DNA of 64,000 nt from Bacteroidales bacterium (GTDB lineage: Bacteria > Bacteroidota > Bacteroidia > Bacteroidales > F082): the NCBI GenBank assembly GCA_016936505.1, contig JAFGXS010000011.1:62001-126000 (forward strand), in the 5' to 3' direction. The first letter of the stretch is position 1. Every line of letters starts with the position of its first letter. The position numbers and the translations under genes are program-made. The notes below the pieces were generated by a model. The model was not told where the DNA came from. It saw nothing but the letters and a program-made list of their open reading frames with translations, and did no database searches. This document shows positions 29,690-41,052 of this stretch, piece after piece.

Positions 29690-32600
29690 ATGAAACAAAT
29701 TTTCTCTACCAAAATCATGTTGCTTTTACTTTCACTCCTGCTCGGAATTACAACAGCAGAAGCAAAGAAGAAAAAAGAAGCACCAAAAGATGACACTCCA
29801 AAAGCCTCTGTATTTAATGGCCTTAAATGGAGAAGTATTGGACCCGCGGTAACTTCTGGAAGAATAGCCGATTTTGCTGTTAATCCTAATGATTACAGCC
29901 ATTTTTATGTTGGTTCTGCCTCAGGTGGCATCTGGGTTACCAACGACAACGGAACCACATTTAAATCGGTATTTGACCATTATGGCGCATATTCCATTGG
30001 ATGTCTGGCTATGGACCCCAACAACCATCATGTGGTTTGGGCAGGTACAGGTGAAAACAATCACCAAAGGGCTTTAGGTTATGGTAACGGTGTTTGGAAA
30101 ACTACCGATGACGGCAAAACATGGAAAAATATGGGGCTGAAGAACTCGCGCCAGATTGGTAAAATTCTGATTGATCCCCGAAACTCAGATGTGGTTTATG
30201 TAGCTGCAGAAGGTTCTGCCTGGGGTCCAGGTGATGAACGCGGTTTGTACAAAACCACCGACGGTGGGAAAACATGGACAAGAATACTGTTCGTTTCTGA
30301 CAATACCGGTGTAGCCAATATGAGTTTCGAACCGGGAAACCCTGATGTAATTTATGCCGGAGCAGAACAACGCCGCCGACGTCAGTTTACTAAGATTGGT
30401 GGCGGTCCTGAGTCAGCATTTTACAAATCCACCGATGGTGGGAAAACATGGAACAAACTTACCAATGGAATTCCTAATGTGGACAAAGGAGGTATGGTCA
30501 TTGCCGTTTCTCCTGTTAATCCCGACATCGTTTATGTTATGTTTGAAGCTTCAAATGGAAAAGGTGGTTTTTACCGTTCAACAAACCGCGGAGCGTCATT
30601 CAATAAGATGAGTGATTATTACAGTAGCGGACAATACTACAGCGAAATTTATCCCGATCCAAAAGATGCCAACAAGGTTTATTCTGTTGATACTTATGGA
30701 AAAGTAACAACCGATGGAGGAAAAACATGGAAAAACATGGGAAATTATAAACGCCACGTCGATGATCATGCCTATTGGATTGATCCAAAAGACACCAAGC
30801 ATATGCTGATTGGCTGTGATGGCGGGGTATACGAAACCTGGAACGGAAATAAAACCTTTGATTTCAAAAACACTTTACCTGTAACCCAATTCTATCGTGT
30901 TTTTGCAGATAACTCATTGCCCTTTTACTGGGTTTATGGAGGAACACAGGACAACAATAGCTTGGGCGGACCTTCTCAAAACCTGAAAACAGGTGGTGTT
31001 ACCAATGGAGAATGGATCACCACATTAGGCGGCGATGGTTTCTGGCAGGCTGCCGACCCTTTTAATCCAAATATTGTGTATTCTGCTTATCAGTATGGTA
31101 ATATTTATCGCTACGACAAAAAATCAGGTGAACGACTGAAGATTAAACCGATGCCAAAACAAGGTGAAAATACCTTCAGATGGAACTGGGATGCCCCCTT
31201 TGTTTTGAGCACTCATCAGAATACCCGCCTTTACATAGGGGCCAATAAACTGTTTGAAAGTGAAGACAGAGGAAACACCTGGAAAGAAATCAGTGGCGAT
31301 CTGACCCGTAATGAAGACCGAAATCAGTTTAAAGTCATGGGGAAATACTGGCCCTCTGATGCCGTTGCCAAAGACGTTTCAACTTCCCAGTGGGGAACCA
31401 TTGTTTCACTGGCCGAATCTCCTGTTAAGGAAGGCCTTGTTGTTGTCGGAACCGATGACGGCGTTGTTCAGGTTACAGATGATGATGGAAAAACATGGAC
31501 AAAAACCACAAGTTTTCCCGGTGTACCAGAATATACTTACGTAAGCGATGTATTCCCATCCAACTTTGATGAAAATGTAATTTTTGCTTCATTTAACAAC
31601 ATCAAAAGCGATGATTTCAAGCCTTATTTAATGAAAAGTACCGACAAAGGAAAAACCTGGACTTCAATCGCAGCCAATCTGCCTAACGAAAGTGTTCATA
31701 CAGTAGCCCAGGACCCTGTAGTTAAAAACCTGCTTTTTGTTGGAACCGAATACGGATTTTATTTTTCTCTGAATGGTGGTCAAAACTGGATCAAATTGAG
31801 TAGCGGGTTACCCGATATCGCTGTTCGTGATATTGCTTTCCAGAAAAGAGAAAAAGATCTGGTAATTGCTACTTTTGGCCGGGGTTTTTATATTCTTGAC
31901 GATTACTCCTCTTTGAGAGGACTTACATCAGATGAACTGAATAATACAGAAGCCAAACTTTTTAATATGAAAGATGCACTGATGTACATACAGCAGGAAG
32001 ATCGTTACGGTACAGGATCTAATTTCTTTCAGGCTAAAAATGCACCATTTGGGGCAACGTTAACCTATTACGTTAAAGATGTTCCTGAAACATTAAAGGC
32101 TCAACGACAAAAAAAGGAAAAAGAGTTGTTTAAAGAAGGAAAACCAATTCCACAACCCGATCGTTCAGAATTATTGAAAGAAGAAAATGAAACCGGGCCT
32201 TACTTCGAATTTACAGTTACCGACTCAAAAGGAACTATTGTTCGCAAAATGTATCAGACAGCAGCCAAAGGATTCAACCGGGTTACCTGGGATCTGAGAT
32301 ACTTGCTACCAAGTCCGATACGTTTAAAAGATAATAAATTTGACCCGATGAACAATGGTCGTAATGGCATTCTGGCTCTTCCGGGAAAATACACTATTGC
32401 ACTTTCACTGTATCATAATGGTATATCAAAACCTTTGGGCGAACCGGTAAATTTTGAAGCAAAAGTCTTGAACAATACTACTCTTCCGGCTGAAGACAGA
32501 ATGGCTCTGACTGCATTCTTTGATAACTTATCTGACCTCTGGAGAACCATGAGTGGTGCCGAAAGATATTTGAACAGCCTTTATACAAGGACGTCTTATG

Positions 32601-32968
32601 TACAACAAGCCATTCAAATTACCGACGGTTCAACTTTGGACATGAAAAACAATGCTCAGAGTATTAAAGATGAACTGGAAGAAATAACATACTTACTGGA
32701 CGGTACACCTGCAAAGGCAAGCTTTGAAGAAGTACCTCCGGAAGCTATGCCATTGTCAAACAGAATAAACGAGGCAGTGTTCGCCTCATGGGAATCCACA
32801 TCTGCACCGACAGCAACTCAAAAAATGAATTATGAAATTGTGAAGAATGCCTTACCTGACCTTTTGGCACGACTGCAAAAAGCCAATGATGGCCTGAAGG
32901 AACTGGAAAAGCAACTCGATAATTTGAAAGCTCCTTATACACCAGGACGCTTTCCTTTATCCAACTAA
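29690..32968 (+). CDS. Secreted sortilin/VPS10-like BNR beta-propeller protein (glycosyl hydrolase-like)
   Basis: Signal peptide; repeated DGGKTW/DRGNTW Asp-box motifs (KTTDDGKTWKN, KTTDGGKTWTR, KSTDGGKTWNK...). Confidence 0.9.
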   Translation: MKQIFSTKIMLLLLSLLLGITTAEAKKKKEAPKDDTPKASVFNGLKWRSIGPAVTSGRIADFAVNPNDYSHFYVGSASGGIWVTNDNGTTFKSVFDHYGAYSIGCLAMDPNNHHVVWAGTGENNHQRALGYGNGVWKTTDDGKTWKNMGLKNSRQIGKILIDPRNSDVVYVAAEGSAWGPGDERGLYKTTDGGKTWTRILFVSDNTGVANMSFEPGNPDVIYAGAEQRRRRQFTKIGGGPESAFYKSTDGGKTWNKLTNGIPNVDKGGMVIAVSPVNPDIVYVMFEASNGKGGFYRSTNRGASFNKMSDYYSSGQYYSEIYPDPKDANKVYSVDTYGKVTTDGGKTWKNMGNYKRHVDDHAYWIDPKDTKHMLIGCDGGVYETWNGNKTFDFKNTLPVTQFYRVFADNSLPFYWVYGGTQDNNSLGGPSQNLKTGGVTNGEWITTLGGDGFWQAADPFNPNIVYSAYQYGNIYRYDKKSGERLKIKPMPKQGENTFRWNWDAPFVLSTHQNTRLYIGANKLFESEDRGNTWKEISGDLTRNEDRNQFKVMGKYWPSDAVAKDVSTSQWGTIVSLAESPVKEGLVVVGTDDGVVQVTDDDGKTWTKTTSFPGVPEYTYVSDVFPSNFDENVIFASFNNIKSDDFKPYLMKSTDKGKTWTSIAANLPNESVHTVAQDPVVKNLLFVGTEYGFYFSLNGGQNWIKLSSGLPDIAVRDIAFQKREKDLVIATFGRGFYILDDYSSLRGLTSDELNNTEAKLFNMKDALMYIQQEDRYGTGSNFFQAKNAPFGATLTYYVKDVPETLKAQRQKKEKELFKEGKPIPQPDRSELLKEENETGPYFEFTVTDSKGTIVRKMYQTAAKGFNRVTWDLRYLLPSPIRLKDNKFDPMNNGRNGILALPGKYTIALSLYHNGISKPLGEPVNFEAKVLNNTTLPAEDRMALTAFFDNLSDLWRTMSGAERYLNSLYTRTSYVQQAIQITDGSTLDMKNNAQSIKDELEEITYLLDGTPAKASFEEVPPEAMPLSNRINEAVFASWESTSAPTATQKMNYEIVKNALPDLLARLQKANDGLKELEKQLDNLKAPYTPGRFPLSN

Positions 32969-32982
32969 AAACTATTGACAAT

Positions 32983-33014
32983 AAAAAAGCTGCTTCGTTT
33001 GAAGCAGCTTTTTT
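32983..33014. terminator. Bidirectional intrinsic terminator
   Basis: Perfect AAAAAAGCTGCTTC-GTTT-GAAGCAGCTTTTTT between convergent genes. Confidence 0.9.
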
Positions 33015-33031
33015 ATTGTATCATAAATCCA

Positions 33032-34084
33032 CTATTTCACCTCACGAATGAGCACCACAAAAACCGGGAAGTGATCGCTATATCCACCCTGCCATGCGCC
33101 ACCGGCAAACGAGCGAAAAGGATATCCTTTATATTTTCCGTCTTTTTGCAGCAAAAAAGGTTTGTTGAATACTTCAACCTTAAAAAATTCCCAGGTAGAA
33201 TAATTTTTACTCAACAATCCCGGCGATAACAACATCTGGTCAAATAAGCTCCAGGTATCGCGCCAGGCTGTTGTTCCAATTCCACTTTTGTACAACTTAA
33301 ACATTGGATTATAAAAGTCATTCCCTTTCATATCGCGTTCATTACCTACAGCCCTCATAATCTTCAGAACACTTTCGTTATTCGGATTATCATTTAAATC
33401 GCCCATAGCAATAATTTTAGCTTTGGGATTCATCGCCATAATAGAGTCTGCAATATGGCGTGTTAAAGCTGCTGCTGCATCACGTAACGGACGCGAACGT
33501 TTTTCACCGCCATATCTTGAGGGCCAGTGATTAACAATAAAGTAAATATTTTCGCCCAGTAACGAACCTTCAACTACCAGTTGATCGCGGGTACGAAAAT
33601 GGGGCATTCCCTCAACATGAAGGCGAACACTTTTAGTATGAAGAACCTTCAAATATTTGGGATTGTATATAAGCGCAACATCTACACCTCTTCGGTCGGG
33701 TGAATTATAGTGAACAATTTGATAATTCCTGTCCTTTAATGCCGGTTGACTTACCAGATCTTCTATCACCTTTTTATTTTCAATCTCTGAAATCCCCAAA
33801 ACCGCTAATCCGTCGGGATTAAAGCTTAGCCCAACCTTACTTATAGCCTCCGACATATGTTTGAGTTTATGCTCATACTTCGCCGTGTTCCAACGGTTTG
33901 TTCCATCGGGCAGAAACTCTTCATCATTAATTTTAGGATCATTAATGGTATCAAACAGGTTTTCCTGATTATAAAACCCGATCACTGCCGATTGAAACGT
34001 CTTCTTTTTCTGAGCCCATACCGGGTGAAAACTAATGGCCAGTAAAAAAAGTACCAACCCTGAGTTAAGTAATAATTTCTTCAT
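33032..34084 (-). CDS. Secreted endonuclease/exonuclease/phosphatase (EEP) family protein
   Basis: Signal peptide MKKLLLNSGLVLFLLAISFHPVWA; GFYNQENLFDTIND, GISEIENK, IVNHWPSRYGG, AMGDLNDNPN, YSDHFPVF; ATG at 34084. Confidence 0.88.
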   Translation of the reverse strand: MKKLLLNSGLVLFLLAISFHPVWAQKKKTFQSAVIGFYNQENLFDTINDPKINDEEFLPDGTNRWNTAKYEHKLKHMSEAISKVGLSFNPDGLAVLGISEIENKKVIEDLVSQPALKDRNYQIVHYNSPDRRGVDVALIYNPKYLKVLHTKSVRLHVEGMPHFRTRDQLVVEGSLLGENIYFIVNHWPSRYGGEKRSRPLRDAAAALTRHIADSIMAMNPKAKIIAMGDLNDNPNNESVLKIMRAVGNERDMKGNDFYNPMFKLYKSGIGTTAWRDTWSLFDQMLLSPGLLSKNYSTWEFFKVEVFNKPFLLQKDGKYKGYPFRSFAGGAWQGGYSDHFPVFVVLIREVK

Positions 34085-34451
34085 TTTATATATTTCCAAT
34101 TAAATACAGCTAAAGTTTAATGCAAAGTAAAAGCATAATTTTTTTCAAATCAACATTTTGAGTTAGTTTTTATTGCTTTCAGAAACCAGGGTGCAAACTA
34201 CATCTTTTTTTCACAAAATAATTTGAAGAAAAAATGTACAACACAATTTTGAATTAAATGACACCTGTTTGTTGCTATTTGCTAAAAGTTGTGGCTTAAC
34301 AATTTTCAAACATCCATTTATACCAAATATGGATAATAAAACAGAATAATTTGACAGGTTATAATGTAACCCTTGTATTATCATTAAGTTAATATACAAC
34401 TTTACACTACGGCAAAACTAACATTTAGTAAGACTTTTTAAGATTATTTAA

Positions 34452-34459
34452 TACTTTTG
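34452..34459 (+). promoter_or_regulatory. Bacteroidota -7 promoter box TACTTTTG upstream of TonB-dependent receptor
   Basis: TAnnTTTG consensus ~78 nt upstream of ATG 34537. Confidence 0.4.
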
Positions 34460-34536
34460 CGCGGATAATTTTTTGTAAAAAAAGAATTATCAATTTAGCT
34501 TTTTTAAAAGGTTTATTGTTATACAAAAATTTTCAC

Positions 34537-37062
34537 ATGAGAAAAATCACTACTTTTTTAGTGGTATTGTTTTTTGCTTCGAACCTGGTGTACGGGCAAA
34601 CTGTAAGCGATACCACAAAGCTCAACAAAGAGAGCAACAATATTCCTACCTTCACTCTTACACAGTCCGATCTCTCATCAGAGGACGAAGGACAAGAAGA
34701 CATTTCAGGCTTGTTACAGGCATCACGTGATGTTTTTGTATCAACAGCAGGCTATGTTTTCGGTCCGGCACGTTTTAGAATCAGAGGTTACGATACCCGT
34801 AACATTTCTGTTATGATGAACGGTGTTCCGATGAGCGATCCCACAACAGGACGTGCCTATTTTTCAAGTTGGGGAGGTTTGAATGATGTTACCAGGAATC
34901 AAATTATTCAGTTTGGTGTTGCTTCTTCACCGGTAAGTTTTGGCGGTGTTGGTGGAGTAACGGACATTATTACTCGGCCTTCTACTTTCAGAAAGCAAAC
35001 CAGTGTGTCATATGCTTTATCCAACAGAAGTTACAATAACAGAGTAGCCGCTACCTATTCAACAGGTCAAATGACTAACGGTTGGTCATTTGTTTTTTCA
35101 GGTTCACACCGTTGGGCACAACAGGGTTACGTTGAAGGCACCTTTTATGATGCATGGGCTTATTTTATTGGTGTTGAGAAAAAAATCAATAAAAACCAGA
35201 GCCTCTCATTTACTGCTTTTAGCGCTCCTACCAAAAGAGCATCTGCAGGAATGGCAGTTCAGGAAGCCTACGATTTAACCGGAAACAACTTTTACAATCC
35301 CTATTGGGGCTATCAGGATGGAAAAGTCAGAAACTCGCGTATAAGCCAGTACAACCAACCCATGCTTACACTAACCCATTACTGGAATATTTCAGAGAAA
35401 ACCAAATCTCAGGCTTCTGTTTCCTACTGGTTTGGACGCGGCGGAAGCACTTCTTTAAACTGGGTTGAAGCCAACGACCCCCGTCCCGATTACTACCGCA
35501 ACCTCCCAAGCTGGTATGCCGCACAAGACAATACTGCTATGGCCGACTATTATACACAAATGTGGGAAAACGATCCTGCTTTCAGACAGATTAACTGGGA
35601 CGCCATGTATTTCGCCAACAGCAAATACCTTTTTACTGTGAATAATGTTGACGGAACCGGAAACAGTGTTACCGGAAACCGTTCTAAATATATTCTCGAA
35701 GACCGTAGAAACGACAAAAGTCAGTTCCAGTTCGACTGGCATTTTACTTCTTTTGTTAATGACAACATTACTGTTAGCGGAGGAGTTGAAACCAGTTGGT
35801 TCAGAGGACATCAGTTTAAAACTGTTGCTGATCTTTTAGGTGGAGATTACTGGCTCGATATTGATAAATTCGCTGAAACCAGTCCGTTGGGAAATACCGA
35901 TGCCGCACAAAGCGATTTGAACCATCCGAACAGGATTGTTAGAGTAGGTGATATTTTTGGATATAACTATTATGCCAACATCAATACACAAACCATACAC
36001 GGAGAAGCTGACTTTAATTATGGCAAAGTTGATTTCTTTGTTGGTATGAAACTTTCGCATACAACATTTTGGAGAACCGGTTTAATGAAGAATGGATTAT
36101 TTCCCGATAATTCCTATGGCGACAGCCCTAAAAACAGCTTCTCAAATTACGGATTAAAAGCCGGATTAACTTACAAAATTGATGGAAGAAACTATATTGT
36201 TCTTGACGGAATGACTATGACACAGGCTCCTTATTTCAGAGATGCTTATGTTTCGCCCCGTACCCGCGACTTTATCGTTAATCCTCTCAAAAATGAACAA
36301 ATCTATTCGGCTGACCTCAGCTATATTTTGCGTTCACCAACGGTAAAAGCCAGAATCACGGCTTACTACGCCCAGTTCAAAGACCAGACTTTTTCGCGGA
36401 GTTTCTACCACGACGTGCTGGCCACTTTTGTTAACTACATCATGACCGGTGTTGACAAACAAAGTATGGGACTCGAATTTGGCTTAGAAGCCAATGTAAC
36501 GCCAACCATCACTGTTAATGCTATGGCCGGTTTGGGTCAATATATTTATAACTCAAATCCATCGGTAACCATTGTACAGGATAACAATTCAAATATTATT
36601 GCAACTGACAGAACCGTTTATTTCAAAAACTATTATGTGGGCGGTATGCCCCAAACTATTGCTTCTGTCGGTTTTCGTTACAACGACCCCAAATATTGGT
36701 TTATTGGTATCAACGGAAACTACTTTGGAGGAAACTATCTGGAACCAAACCCCGACAGACGGACTGCCGAAGCTTTAGCCGGAATGTACGAAGGAGATAT
36801 TCGTATCGATCCTATTTTGGAAATGACTGAGTTGCCCTCAGCCACCACCTTTGATTTCTTCGGAGGCAAATCTTGGCGTTTACAACACAAATATACTTTA
36901 GGCTTAACACTGAGTATAAACAACCTATTGAATAATAAAAATATTCCGATCTTCGGATACGAGCAATTGCGTTACGATCCTACCGACATCAATAAGTATC
37001 CTCCAAAATATGCTTACATGTACGGAACTACTTTCTTTTTAAATATCTACTTAAGAATGTAA
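34537..37062 (+). CDS. TonB-dependent outer membrane receptor
   Basis: Signal peptide, plug domain (RFRIRGYDTRNISVMMNGVPMSDPTTGRAYFSSWGGLNDVTRNQ), beta-barrel ending in aromatic-rich strand. Confidence 0.92.
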   Translation: MRKITTFLVVLFFASNLVYGQTVSDTTKLNKESNNIPTFTLTQSDLSSEDEGQEDISGLLQASRDVFVSTAGYVFGPARFRIRGYDTRNISVMMNGVPMSDPTTGRAYFSSWGGLNDVTRNQIIQFGVASSPVSFGGVGGVTDIITRPSTFRKQTSVSYALSNRSYNNRVAATYSTGQMTNGWSFVFSGSHRWAQQGYVEGTFYDAWAYFIGVEKKINKNQSLSFTAFSAPTKRASAGMAVQEAYDLTGNNFYNPYWGYQDGKVRNSRISQYNQPMLTLTHYWNISEKTKSQASVSYWFGRGGSTSLNWVEANDPRPDYYRNLPSWYAAQDNTAMADYYTQMWENDPAFRQINWDAMYFANSKYLFTVNNVDGTGNSVTGNRSKYILEDRRNDKSQFQFDWHFTSFVNDNITVSGGVETSWFRGHQFKTVADLLGGDYWLDIDKFAETSPLGNTDAAQSDLNHPNRIVRVGDIFGYNYYANINTQTIHGEADFNYGKVDFFVGMKLSHTTFWRTGLMKNGLFPDNSYGDSPKNSFSNYGLKAGLTYKIDGRNYIVLDGMTMTQAPYFRDAYVSPRTRDFIVNPLKNEQIYSADLSYILRSPTVKARITAYYAQFKDQTFSRSFYHDVLATFVNYIMTGVDKQSMGLEFGLEANVTPTITVNAMAGLGQYIYNSNPSVTIVQDNNSNIIATDRTVYFKNYYVGGMPQTIASVGFRYNDPKYWFIGINGNYFGGNYLEPNPDRRTAEALAGMYEGDIRIDPILEMTELPSATTFDFFGGKSWRLQHKYTLGLTLSINNLLNNKNIPIFGYEQLRYDPTDINKYPPKYAYMYGTTFFLNIYLRM

Positions 37063-37102
37063 CAACAAATTCATCACAAGAAATATACAATACATTACGA
37101 AT

Positions 37103-38305
37103 ATGAAAAAATTAGCATTAATTATTGCAGGTAGTTTTCTTCTCATTTTTTCTTCCTGCGTGAAGCAAAATTTTGAAACACCACCTATTAGCGTGTTACC
37201 TACAGGAACAATATATACCATTGCCCAGCTCAAACAAATGCGTGCAGATTCCGGATCATTTACCTATCCTGATAGCGCCTCCGTTTTTGGTGTCATTACG
37301 ATGGACGAGACTTCGGGCAACATCTATAAAAGTGCTTACATGCAGGATGCAACTGGTGCCGTAAATTTAAGACTAACCCAGTCAGGCGGACTCCGTGTAG
37401 GAGATTCTATCAGGGTTTACCTGAAAGGAATTTATCTTTCTGAATATGGTGGCATGTTCCAACTCGACAGTGTTCAAAACGATTCAAATATTGTTATCCT
37501 CGCAACACAAAAATATATTCAGCCAATAACAGCCACAATTTCTGATCTGGATGCCGGTCTTTATCAGGGAATGCTGGTTAAACTCGACAGCGTTCAGTTT
37601 GTCAGCAGCGAACTGGGTTATTCTTATGCAGATGCCGACGCAACTACAAACCGTACCCTCGAAAACAGCGATGGTAAAACATTAATTGTTCGTACAAGTA
37701 ATTATGCCAGCTTTGCCAGCACTTTACTTCCTCAGGGTAACGGCAGCATTGTTGGTATTGCCGGGGTTTTTAATACCCCTCAGCTTTATATACGTTCACT
37801 CTCTGAAGTTGACATGACCGGTGGCCGCTACTTCATTGAAAATTTCACCACCACTCTTGGTAGCTTTAATACCTTTAGCGATGCAGGTGCTCAAGTTTGG
37901 AAATGGGGAATTTACGACAATGGTTGCGCCGTTATGAGTGGATATAGTGGTTCAAACTATGCAAATACTGACTGGTTAGTTTCTCCGGCTATTGACCTGA
38001 CTAATAACACAGGAACTGTTTTAGTTGTTAACCAAGCCGCAAAATATGTATATGACCAATGGCAAAATATTAAGATTCTGATCTCCTCAGATTATGACGG
38101 AACCAGTAGTCCTTCTGTCAGCGGCACATGGACAGAACTTACTGCTCCCAATATGCCCAGCGGTAACGACTTTAACTTTGTTAATTCAGGAGATATTGAT
38201 ATTTCTGCCTACGATGGACAAAGCCACGTTTACATTGCTTTTAAATATGTTTCAACCACCTCCAATGCCTGCACATGGGAAATAGGACGTGTTGTAGTGA
38301 AATAA
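37103..38305 (+). CDS. DUF5689-type lipoprotein with C-terminal choice-of-anchor-like beta domain
   Basis: Lipobox LLIFSSCVKQNF; TIAQLKQMR...SVFGVITMDETSGNIYKSAYMQDATGAVNLRL. Confidence 0.82.
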   Translation: MKKLALIIAGSFLLIFSSCVKQNFETPPISVLPTGTIYTIAQLKQMRADSGSFTYPDSASVFGVITMDETSGNIYKSAYMQDATGAVNLRLTQSGGLRVGDSIRVYLKGIYLSEYGGMFQLDSVQNDSNIVILATQKYIQPITATISDLDAGLYQGMLVKLDSVQFVSSELGYSYADADATTNRTLENSDGKTLIVRTSNYASFASTLLPQGNGSIVGIAGVFNTPQLYIRSLSEVDMTGGRYFIENFTTTLGSFNTFSDAGAQVWKWGIYDNGCAVMSGYSGSNYANTDWLVSPAIDLTNNTGTVLVVNQAAKYVYDQWQNIKILISSDYDGTSSPSVSGTWTELTAPNMPSGNDFNFVNSGDIDISAYDGQSHVYIAFKYVSTTSNACTWEIGRVVVK

Positions 38306-38323
38306 TTATAAACTTATACCAAC

Positions 38324-38359
38324 AAAAAAAGAGGCTTTCAAATGAAAGCCTCTTTTTTT
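38324..38359 (+). terminator. Intrinsic terminator
   Basis: Perfect AAAAAAAGAGGCTTTC-AAAT-GAAAGCCTCTTTTTTT. Confidence 0.9.
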
Positions 38360-38364
38360 ATGTC

Positions 38365-38705
38365 CAATTTTGATCTATTTTAAAATGCATCTTCTAAGGT
38401 ATTATTATTATCTATTAAAATAATTTTATGAAATTTTTAAATATTATTACTAATTATTGAGTTAAAAACATATATAATTAAAATATTACTGATTTAAAAT
38501 AAACTAATTTATATGCTTATTAAGTGTATAATTATTTAAAATAAATGAATAAATAATTAAAGTAAATAAACTCTAATTTACTTTAGAACTATAATATTCT
38601 TAAGTAATGGAATATATATTCTAAGAAAAAGATTATATATTTAAAATAAAGAATATAATATTTATTTTAAGCGATTAGAACCTAAATATAAATATTAAAT
38701 TGTCT
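38365..38705. other. Extremely AT-rich intergenic tract with repeated ATTTAAAATAAA motif
   Basis: ~340 bp nearly devoid of G/C, ATTTAAAATAAA near 38492, 38534 and 38639. Confidence 0.75.
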
Positions 38706-38745
38706 AACTTTAGCAACAAATAATAACTCTTAAAAACCCAAAACC

Positions 38746-39108
38746 ATGTTACAGTACAATTTCGACAGAATTTTTAAAGCAAAAGGAATCGAAAAACCCT
38801 TTAGCTATCTTCGGCAGGCCGGGTTCTCTGCCAATTTTGCAACAAAAGTGAAGCAAAACAAAATCAACAGATTATCGCTCGACTTATTGGAACGTCTTTG
38901 CATTGCATTAATCTGTACCCCCAACGACTTTATGGAATGGACTCCCGATAAAAATCAGTACACGGACAAAAATCATCCGTTATATGAGTTAAAAAGAGCC
39001 GATAAGCTTATGGATTTAACCAAAACATTAAACGCATTGTCTCTTTCTAAACTCGAAGAGTTAGAGAAATTAATCAAGGATAATACACAGGAAAGTTCAC
39101 CTGTCTGA
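38746..39108 (+). CDS. Cro/C1-type helix-turn-helix protein
   Basis: KPFSYLRQAGFSANFATKVKQNKINRLSLDLLERLCIALICTPNDFMEW. Confidence 0.8.
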   Translation: MLQYNFDRIFKAKGIEKPFSYLRQAGFSANFATKVKQNKINRLSLDLLERLCIALICTPNDFMEWTPDKNQYTDKNHPLYELKRADKLMDLTKTLNALSLSKLEELEKLIKDNTQESSPV

Positions 39109-39121
39109 AAAAGTAAGTTCC

Positions 39122-40879
39122 TTATTTTTTTTGTGTCACCACTTTCAAGCTAAGCTCTTCCAACTGTTCATGCGAAATAGTTGATGGAGAATCAATCATC
39201 ATATCGCGCCCGGCATTGTTTTTCGGAAAAGCAATAAAATCGCGAATAGAATCCTTACCTGCAAATATGGCTGCAAGCCTGTCAAATCCTAAAGCAATTC
39301 CACCATGAGGAGGAGCACCGTACTGAAATGCATTCATCAAAAACCCAAACTGATTTCTGGCTTCCTCTTCTGTAAATCCAAGAGCCTCAAACATGCTCTT
39401 CTGTAAGCCCTCATTATGAATACGAATAGAACCGCCACCTATTTCCACACCATTAATTACCATATCGTAAGCATTGGCATGAACCGCACCGGGATCGGAT
39501 TCCAGTAAATGAGCTTCTTCAGCTTTGGGCGACGTAAACGGATGGTGCATGGCATGAAAGCGTTTAGTGTCTTCGTTCCATTCAAGCAAGGGAAAATCAG
39601 TTACCCATAAAGCTTTATATTCATCAGATTTACGAAGTTCTAACTGGTCGCCCATTTCGAGCCGTAATGCCGACAACTGCACTCTAACCTGATCTTTATG
39701 TCCTGATAAAATCAGCATTAAATCGCCCGGTTTTGAACCAAAAACCTCTACCCATTGTTTCAATGCGGCTTCATCAAAGAACTTGTCAACTGACGATTTC
39801 AGACTGCCATCTACATTATATTTTACATACACCAAACCTTTGGCTCCCACCTGCGGACGTTTCACAAAATCTGTCAATTGGTCCAGCTGCTTGCGTGTAT
39901 AGTTAGAAGCACCCGAAACATTAATTCCCACAACCAGTTCTGCCTGATCGAAAACACCAAAACCTTTCCCCTGTGCCCACTCATTCAGTTCAACAAACTC
40001 CATCCCGAAACGCAAATCAGGTTTGTCTGAACCGTATTTTTTCATAGCTTCCTCATAAGACATTCTTGGAAACTCAGGCAATTTAATGCCTTTAATGGTT
40101 TGGAACAGATAACGCATCATGCCTTCAAAAGTGTTCAACACATCTTCCTGCTCCACAAAAGCCATTTCACAGTCAATTTGGGTAAACTCAGGCTGACGGT
40201 CGGCACGCAAATCTTCATCGCGGAAACATTTTACCAGCTGATAATACCGGTCGTATCCGGCAACCATCAACAATTGTTTAAAGGTTTGAGGCGATTGCGG
40301 CAAAGCATAAAATTCACCGGCATTCATACGTGAAGGAACAACAAAATCGCGGGCGCCTTCAGGTGTCGATTTAATCAGATAAGGAGTTTCCACCTCAACA
40401 AATTCCTGACTATCTAAATATTTTCTGGTTTCGAGCGAAAGCTTATGGCGCAACAGTAAATTATTCTTCAACGGATTTCGTCTCAAATCCAGGTAGCGGT
40501 ATTTCATTCTGAGTTCTTCACCGCCATCGGTTTCATCTTCAATAGTAAATGGAGGAATTTTTGAAGCATTCAACACCTGCAAACCGGTCAGGTCAATTTC
40601 AATATCACCGGTGGCGAGCTTTGGGTTTTTTGAAACGCGTTCAATCACATTTCCCTCGGCTTTAATTACAAACTCTCTTCCCAAAGTACGAGCAGTTTCA
40701 ATCAATTCAGAAGAAGAGCGGCCTTCTTCCAGCAACAATTGTGTAATTCCGTAGCGATCGCGCAGGTCAATCCAAATCAATCCTCCTTTATCACGCATAC
40801 GCTGAACCCAACCGGTTAAACCAACCCGGGTTCCTACATGCTCTATTCTCAAAGCTCCACAAGTGTGTGTCCGCAACAT
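39122..40879 (-). CDS. aspS: Aspartyl-tRNA synthetase
   Basis: 585 aa; [77 protein letters not shown]. Confidence 0.97.
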   Translation of the reverse strand: MLRTHTCGALRIEHVGTRVGLTGWVQRMRDKGGLIWIDLRDRYGITQLLLEEGRSSSELIETARTLGREFVIKAEGNVIERVSKNPKLATGDIEIDLTGLQVLNASKIPPFTIEDETDGGEELRMKYRYLDLRRNPLKNNLLLRHKLSLETRKYLDSQEFVEVETPYLIKSTPEGARDFVVPSRMNAGEFYALPQSPQTFKQLLMVAGYDRYYQLVKCFRDEDLRADRQPEFTQIDCEMAFVEQEDVLNTFEGMMRYLFQTIKGIKLPEFPRMSYEEAMKKYGSDKPDLRFGMEFVELNEWAQGKGFGVFDQAELVVGINVSGASNYTRKQLDQLTDFVKRPQVGAKGLVYVKYNVDGSLKSSVDKFFDEAALKQWVEVFGSKPGDLMLILSGHKDQVRVQLSALRLEMGDQLELRKSDEYKALWVTDFPLLEWNEDTKRFHAMHHPFTSPKAEEAHLLESDPGAVHANAYDMVINGVEIGGGSIRIHNEGLQKSMFEALGFTEEEARNQFGFLMNAFQYGAPPHGGIALGFDRLAAIFAGKDSIRDFIAFPKNNAGRDMMIDSPSTISHEQLEELSLKVVTQKK

Positions 40880-41052
40880 ATTCTTTTTCTTTTGGTTTAA
40901 TATTTTGAAATCGTTTAATTTCAGGCTGCGAAATTACGAAAGTTCAGGTGAATTACAGCCTATGATTTACAATCAATTTTAAATCAACTGCCTTCAGTTT
41001 TTTACTAACTTTGTTTAGTAACTTCCGGTTAACGAACATAAATTATTGAACC

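Noticed and set aside
38324-38359. Long perfect inverted repeat considered as a transposon end
   Set aside because: Short loop, flanking A/T runs and position right after a stop codon fit an intrinsic terminator; no partner end or transposase.
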